Shown one piece after another: positions 60,645 to 64,000 of a DNA stretch of 64,000 nucleotides. This stretch comes from Streptomyces venezuelae. Its GTDB lineage: Bacteria; Actinomycetota; Actinomycetes; Streptomycetales; Streptomycetaceae. The notes beneath the pieces were generated by a model that saw only the letters and a list, made by a program, of their open reading frames with translations, was not told where the DNA came from and searched no databases. The stretch covers positions 5,253,501 through 5,317,500 of the forward strand of contig NZ_CP029190.1 of the NCBI RefSeq assembly GCF_008642295.1, read 5' to 3'. The position numbers and the translations under genes are program-made. Numbering within the stretch: the first letter of the stretch is position 1; each line of letters begins with the position of its first letter.

Positions 60645-61109
60645 GTGAATCAGGAAATCTCCTTCGCCGTCACCCTTCCCGCGACCCCGCGCGGAGCCCA
60701 GCTCGCCCGCAGGCTGGCCGTGGCCCAACTGGCCTCGCACTCGGTTCCGTTCGATGACGCGGCGCAGGTCGTCGCCGAACTTGCGGGCAACGCGGTGACG
60801 CACGGCCGCGTACCGGGACGCGGTTTCCGCCTGTCCATGGACCTGCGGCCCGGCCGCACGCTCCGTATCGAGGTGGCCGATACCCGGTGCGAGGCCGCGC
60901 CGGCCGTCGCGGCCCAACGCCCCGTGCCGGAGGCGGAGTCCGGCCGGGGGCTGCTGCTGGTGTCCGCGCTCGCCACGCGCTGGGGTACGGAACGGGGGCT
61001 GCCGCCACTCAAAACGGTGTGGGCGGAAATCGATCTCTCCGGCGGTATTTCGCCGGATCGAGGAACTCGCGACCCGGCCGGTCGTCCTTCGGTACGGCTC
61101 GACGCCTAA
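60645..61109 (+). CDS. ATP-binding anti-sigma-factor-like kinase
   Basis: A 154-residue HATPase_c protein of the RsbW/SpoIIAB type. The N-box sequence ELAGNAVTHGRVPG, the G1 motif RIEVADTR and the G2 motif SGRGLLLVSALATRWG are visible. It is divergent from the WhiJ-type regulator, the standard triad with DUF397. It may control the regulator by phosphorylation or bind a sigma factor, unproven. It begins at GTG 60645 with a weak GAG site. The C-terminal ~20 residues are variable. Confidence 0.85.
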   Translation: MNQEISFAVTLPATPRGAQLARRLAVAQLASHSVPFDDAAQVVAELAGNAVTHGRVPGRGFRLSMDLRPGRTLRIEVADTRCEAAPAVAAQRPVPEAESGRGLLLVSALATRWGTERGLPPLKTVWAEIDLSGGISPDRGTRDPAGRPSVRLDA

Positions 61110-61312
61110 TGACAAATAACGGGGGGAAATGACCTTACCAACCTCCCCCTACCCCCTCTCACCCGGACGGGTGAAACGGGCCAACCTGGCTGGCGCATAT
61201 GCCAATTGCCGTGCAAGCTCGGCTCTGACAAACCCCATACATGCGAACGGCCCCCGTACGGGACTGCCATCCCGACCGAGGGCCTCGCCGCAGAGGAAGC
61301 ACAACCTTCCCC

Positions 61313-62236
61313 ATGGCTGATCGGCAGCTTAGCGCGCCCACGCGCGCCTCGTACGGCATCCGGCACGACAACCGTGTCCTGCGTGACCGGTACGTCAAGA
61401 TCGGAAACCACCTCGCCCAGCACCGCGAGCTGAGCATCACCGCGATCGGGCTGGCCACGCACATCCAGTCGCTGCCGGCAGGCGCCAAGGTGACGGTCAA
61501 GTCCCTGTCCGAGCGCTTCCCCGAAGGCGAGGTGCGCATCGCCGCCGCCCTGCGGGAGCTGGAGGAGCACGGCTACCTGACCCGCTACCGGGAGCGGCTG
61601 CCCTCGGGGCAGGTGGTCAGCCACGTCATCTCCTACAACGTCCCGCTGGCCCTGCGCAGGGACGATGGCCCCTCGCCGGAGCCGCCCGCCCCGAAGCGCA
61701 AGGCTCCGGAAGACCCGGAAGCGCCGCAAGCACCGGTAGAACCGGTAGAACCGGAAGGGTCGGTGGCGGCTCCGCCGGCCCAGCCCACCCCGGAACCCCC
61801 GGCGCCCGCCGCTGTGCCCGCCCTGCCGGAGCCCTCCAGCGCCGCAGGACCCGAACTGCACGCACAGGCAGCGGAGTTGCTGGCACGGCTGCGGCTCCGC
61901 GATCCCCGCCTGCTGCTCTCCGAACGGGACGTGGCCCGGCTCGCGCCCGCCGCGGTCGCGTGGTTGGAGCGCGGAGTACGACCTGCCGTGGTCAGCGGCG
62001 TACTGTCCGGGGGCCTGCCGCCGGAGCCGATCCGCGCCCCCGCCGCACTGCTGGCACACCGACTGCGAGTACTCCTCCCACCCGCCCTCCGGGCCTCCCC
62101 GCCGTCGGGACCGATGCCCCGGGACCGTACGATCCACCCGCTCCGGAACTGCGATGGCTGCGACCGGGCCTTCCGTGCCCCGACCCCGGGCCACTGCGAG
62201 GACTGCGCCTCCCGGCCGGCCGCCACAGCAGCCTGA
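61313..62236 (+). CDS. Winged-helix protein with C-terminal zinc-ribbon
   Basis: A 307-residue protein. Residues ~20-110 form a winged-helix DNA-binding domain (ITAIGLATHIQSLPAGAKVTV, ALRELEEHGYLTRYRERLPSG). A long Pro/Glu/Ala-rich linker, a helical middle (ELLARLRLRDPRLLLSERDV), and a four-cysteine CDGCDRAFRAPTPGHCEDC ribbon follow. Function is unknown, but DNA binding is likely. ATG 61313 was chosen; the ribosome site GAGGAAGC is about 14 bases away, so it is weak. It is unlinked to neighbouring genes. Confidence 0.72.
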   Translation: MADRQLSAPTRASYGIRHDNRVLRDRYVKIGNHLAQHRELSITAIGLATHIQSLPAGAKVTVKSLSERFPEGEVRIAAALRELEEHGYLTRYRERLPSGQVVSHVISYNVPLALRRDDGPSPEPPAPKRKAPEDPEAPQAPVEPVEPEGSVAAPPAQPTPEPPAPAAVPALPEPSSAAGPELHAQAAELLARLRLRDPRLLLSERDVARLAPAAVAWLERGVRPAVVSGVLSGGLPPEPIRAPAALLAHRLRVLLPPALRASPPSGPMPRDRTIHPLRNCDGCDRAFRAPTPGHCEDCASRPAATAA

Positions 62237-62311
62237 ACCACCGGCCCCGGCCCCTCCCACCCGCCTCTGTCCCCAGACTGTCTCCAATGAGCTGTCTGAT
62301 TGGATTCGGGC

Positions 62312-62815
62312 ATGGGTAACGGCAGCCACCAGGAATCAGGGCTCTCCAAGAGTGTCTGGAGCGATGCGGACTTCGAGGAGATGGGCTGGCACGACGCCAC
62401 GATCCACGGCCTGTCCGTCCAGCCGACCGAAGACGTCCTGCCGCGTCTTCTCCTTGACCTCGACTACATCGTGCGCTGGGTTCACCCGATCCCGCCCGCA
62501 ACACACTTTTCGTTCTGGGTCTCCCCGGTGACGCTCGTCTTCGAGGACGTCTTCGACTTCGAGGGCGACCTCGACTTCAAGGTTCGCGCCCTGGACCTGG
62601 AGATCGATGGGGTGCACCGGCTGACATCAGACGACGCCCGCCCGAACTTCGCACACGTTCCGCTCTGGCACATCGAAGGCCATGCGTTCGATCTGAAATT
62701 CCGTGCCTCCGGCTTCCGCCAGTACTTCCGGCAGGCGCCGAAGGTCGTATCCGGACAGGTGTTGCCGTACGCCGAACGCGGGGGCTGCGCCTTCACCGAG
62801 CTCGGTTTCAGCTGA
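62312..62815 (+). CDS. Hypothetical protein, unknown family
   Basis: A 167-residue acidic protein (WSDADFEEMGWHDATIHGL... start). It has the repeated Phe/Asp sequence VTLVFEDVFDFEGDLDFKVR and an Asp-rich middle, no membrane segment and no domain I recognise. The WHDATI pattern recalls small bacterial proteins of immunity-protein type, but no toxin is nearby. ATG 62312 was chosen. Its codon use is normal. Confidence 0.55.
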   Translation: MGNGSHQESGLSKSVWSDADFEEMGWHDATIHGLSVQPTEDVLPRLLLDLDYIVRWVHPIPPATHFSFWVSPVTLVFEDVFDFEGDLDFKVRALDLEIDGVHRLTSDDARPNFAHVPLWHIEGHAFDLKFRASGFRQYFRQAPKVVSGQVLPYAERGGCAFTELGFS

Positions 62816-62905
62816 CGAGTGCATCGGGCTGGTTCGGGGCTGATGCTCAGGCCGGGCACAGCCGGTCACACTCCGGCCGGCCGGGGGAGCTGGGTCCCTG
62901 AGGTT

Positions 62906-63340
62906 TCAGTCGAGGCAGAACTCGTTGCCCTCGATGTCCTGCATCGTGATGCAGGACTCGTTGATGCCGTCGGCGCGCTGCACCAGTACGCATACGGCGC
63001 CGAGCTCCTCCAGCCGTGCGCGCTCTGCGTCGAGTGCGGCGAAGCGCTCTTCCCCCACGAGCCCGGTGCCGGCCCGCACGTCGAGATGCACCCGGTTCTT
63101 GACGACCTTCCCTTCGGGAACGCGCTGGAAGAACAGCCGCGGGCCGACGCCCGAGGGGTCGACGCAGGCGAACGCCGAACCCTGGTGCTCGGGCGGCAGC
63201 GAGCGGTCGAAGGCGTCCCAGGAGTCGAACCCCTTCGGCGGCGGCGGTACGACGTACCCCAGCACCTCACACCAGAAGCGGGCGACGCGCTCGGGTTCGG
63301 CGCAGTCGAAGGTGACCTGGAACTGCTTGATCGATGTCAT
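62906..63340 (-). CDS. VOC-family (glyoxalase/dioxygenase) protein
   Basis: A 144-residue VOC-superfamily protein. It has two beta-alpha-beta modules with the FQVTFDCAEPERVARFWCEVLGY opening, RLFFQRVPEGK and VHLDVRAGTG, and QDIEGNEFCLD at the end. Metal ligands of the fold are suggested by the VHLD histidine and the final glutamate. The substrate is unknown; such proteins are often fosfomycin or bleomycin resistance-like, but no specific motif is present. ATG 63340 has a weak GGTGG site. Confidence 0.85.
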   Translation of the reverse strand: MTSIKQFQVTFDCAEPERVARFWCEVLGYVVPPPPKGFDSWDAFDRSLPPEHQGSAFACVDPSGVGPRLFFQRVPEGKVVKNRVHLDVRAGTGLVGEERFAALDAERARLEELGAVCVLVQRADGINESCITMQDIEGNEFCLD

Positions 63341-63500
63341 CGGGCCACCGTAGCAACGGGCCCCGTTGCGGAGTTTCCTTTTTCCGTCCGCCCCGCGACG
63401 GCGGCCCACGCCAGGATCGTGCGAACCTCGGCGGCCGGACGATCCCGCTGAGCGGAGAAACCCGGTGGTCCCGGTCTGATGACGCCCATAGCATCCGGCC

Positions 63501-64000
63501 GTGATCGAAAACTTCGGAATGGCGGGCGACGAGCAGGGCGTGGAACCGGAAAGGGAGCTCTCCTGGCGGGCCGAGTCCGTCGGCCTCGCAGCACTCGACA
63601 CGGACGACGCCGAGCTCGTGCACAGCTGGCGATCCGACCCCGTGGCCGCCCACCACATCGGCTTCTGGCCGCGCCCGCTCACCGCAACGCGCGAGCGGAT
63701 CGAGCGCGACATCGAGGACGAAGACCGCGACGACTTCCTCATCCTGCTGCCCGACAGCACCCCGGTCGGACACGTTGCGCTGTGCGGTCAGAACCTGGTC
63801 GACGGCACTGCCCGGGTCGAGCTGATGCTCGCCCCGGGGCACCGTGGGCGCGGCCACGGCACCGCCGCCCTGGACGCCGTGGTGGACCTGGCCTTCGGGG
63901 AACTCCCGATGTACCGGCTCACGGCAGAGACGCACACCGACAACGACCCCGCCCTCGGCGTCCTCGCCAAGTCGGGCTTCAGCAGGGAAGGGACCAGCCG
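63501..64000 (+). CDS. GNAT-family (RimJ/RimL-like) acetyltransferase, 3' end cut by window edge
   Basis: 166 residues of an acetyltransferase are in the window, starting at GTG 63501. The fold is seen in VHSWRSDPVAAHHIGFWPRPL (RimJ-like helix), the acetyl-CoA motif VELMLAPGHRGRGHGTAALDAVVD and MYRLTAETHTDNDPALGVLAKSGF. The reading continues past the right edge, so the C-terminus is missing. Substrate unknown. Upstream lies a 160-base divergent region to the VOC gene. Confidence 0.82.
   Translation, partial: MIENFGMAGDEQGVEPERELSWRAESVGLAALDTDDAELVHSWRSDPVAAHHIGFWPRPLTATRERIERDIEDEDRDDFLILLPDSTPVGHVALCGQNLVDGTARVELMLAPGHRGRGHGTAALDAVVDLAFGELPMYRLTAETHTDNDPALGVLAKSGFSREGTS

Overview
The window is chromosomal DNA of a Streptomyces-type actinomycete. 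The evidence is very high G+C with third-codon-position bias, many GTG and TTG starts, ATGA/GTGA stop-start overlaps, an actinobacterial RNase P RNA, HtaA heme proteins, a WhiJ-type regulator/DUF397 pair, F420-dependent metabolism, and a glnA2 - glnE - malEFG gene order that matches my recollection of the S. coelicolor core chromosome. I see no CRISPR array, tRNA, prophage, insertion sequence or complete antibiotic cluster. Almost all of it looks like chromosomal-core sequence with ordinary housekeeping genes.

Layout. 1-12 kb: the 5' part of rnpB (minus strand, cut by the window edge), a MerR regulator with its own 19-bp-spacer promoter and a membrane partner, an RNB-family exoribonuclease, YaaA, a Prim-Pol protein, a TetR regulator with a palindromic operator, a dimethylargininase-like hydrolase, an Rsm22-family methyltransferase, a Bcr/CflA MFS exporter, an SDR, a PhzF isomerase and a GNAT enzyme. 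11.6-20.6 kb: a lipoprotein and then a heme-acquisition locus. It comprises HmuTUV-type ABC importer genes, two HtaA surface proteins (one with a sortase LAATG signal), a PhzF-like gene and a heme oxygenase, with DtxR/DmdR-type iron boxes at both ends. 20.7-35.4 kb: methionine aminopeptidase, F420:NADPH oxidoreductase, a site-2-protease-like protein, an AfsR/SARP-type ATPase regulator, a DrrAB-type ABC exporter, panB, an exo/endonuclease-phosphatase protein, nadE and a frameshifted DUF4190/DUF4352 membrane protein.

35.5-41.3 kb: metal-handling genes. These are a Tat-exported multicopper oxidase, a DUF6153 protein behind a CsoR-like operator, a DUF998/hydrolase pair and a DUF3105-DUF305 pair. 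41.5-48.7 kb: nitrogen genes glnA2 (glutamine synthetase-like, lacking the adenylylation tyrosine) and glnE (the adenylyltransferase), separated by a PIG-L protein and a 0.7-kb gap that contains two Crp-like boxes just upstream of glnE. 48.8-50.5 kb: an SodC-like protein and a PAP2 membrane phosphatase ending in a repeat-encoded serine tract.

50.6-59.4 kb: a maltose/maltodextrin locus. A malEFG importer is flanked on both sides by an alpha-glucosidase plus a LacI repressor, so the two outer gene pairs form an inverted paralogous duplication around the transporter, with CTTGCAAG-type operator repeats in the divergent centre. 59.4-64 kb: a WhiJ-type cluster (DUF397, XRE regulator, divergent anti-sigma-like ATPase), a winged-helix/zinc-ribbon protein, an orphan hypothetical, a VOC protein and a GNAT gene cut by the right edge.

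Together the genes cover scarcity responses: iron via heme, copper handling, nitrogen via GlnA2/GlnE and maltodextrin carbon. Regulatory sites and terminators were found by eye. All functional assignments come from reading motifs, without database searches.
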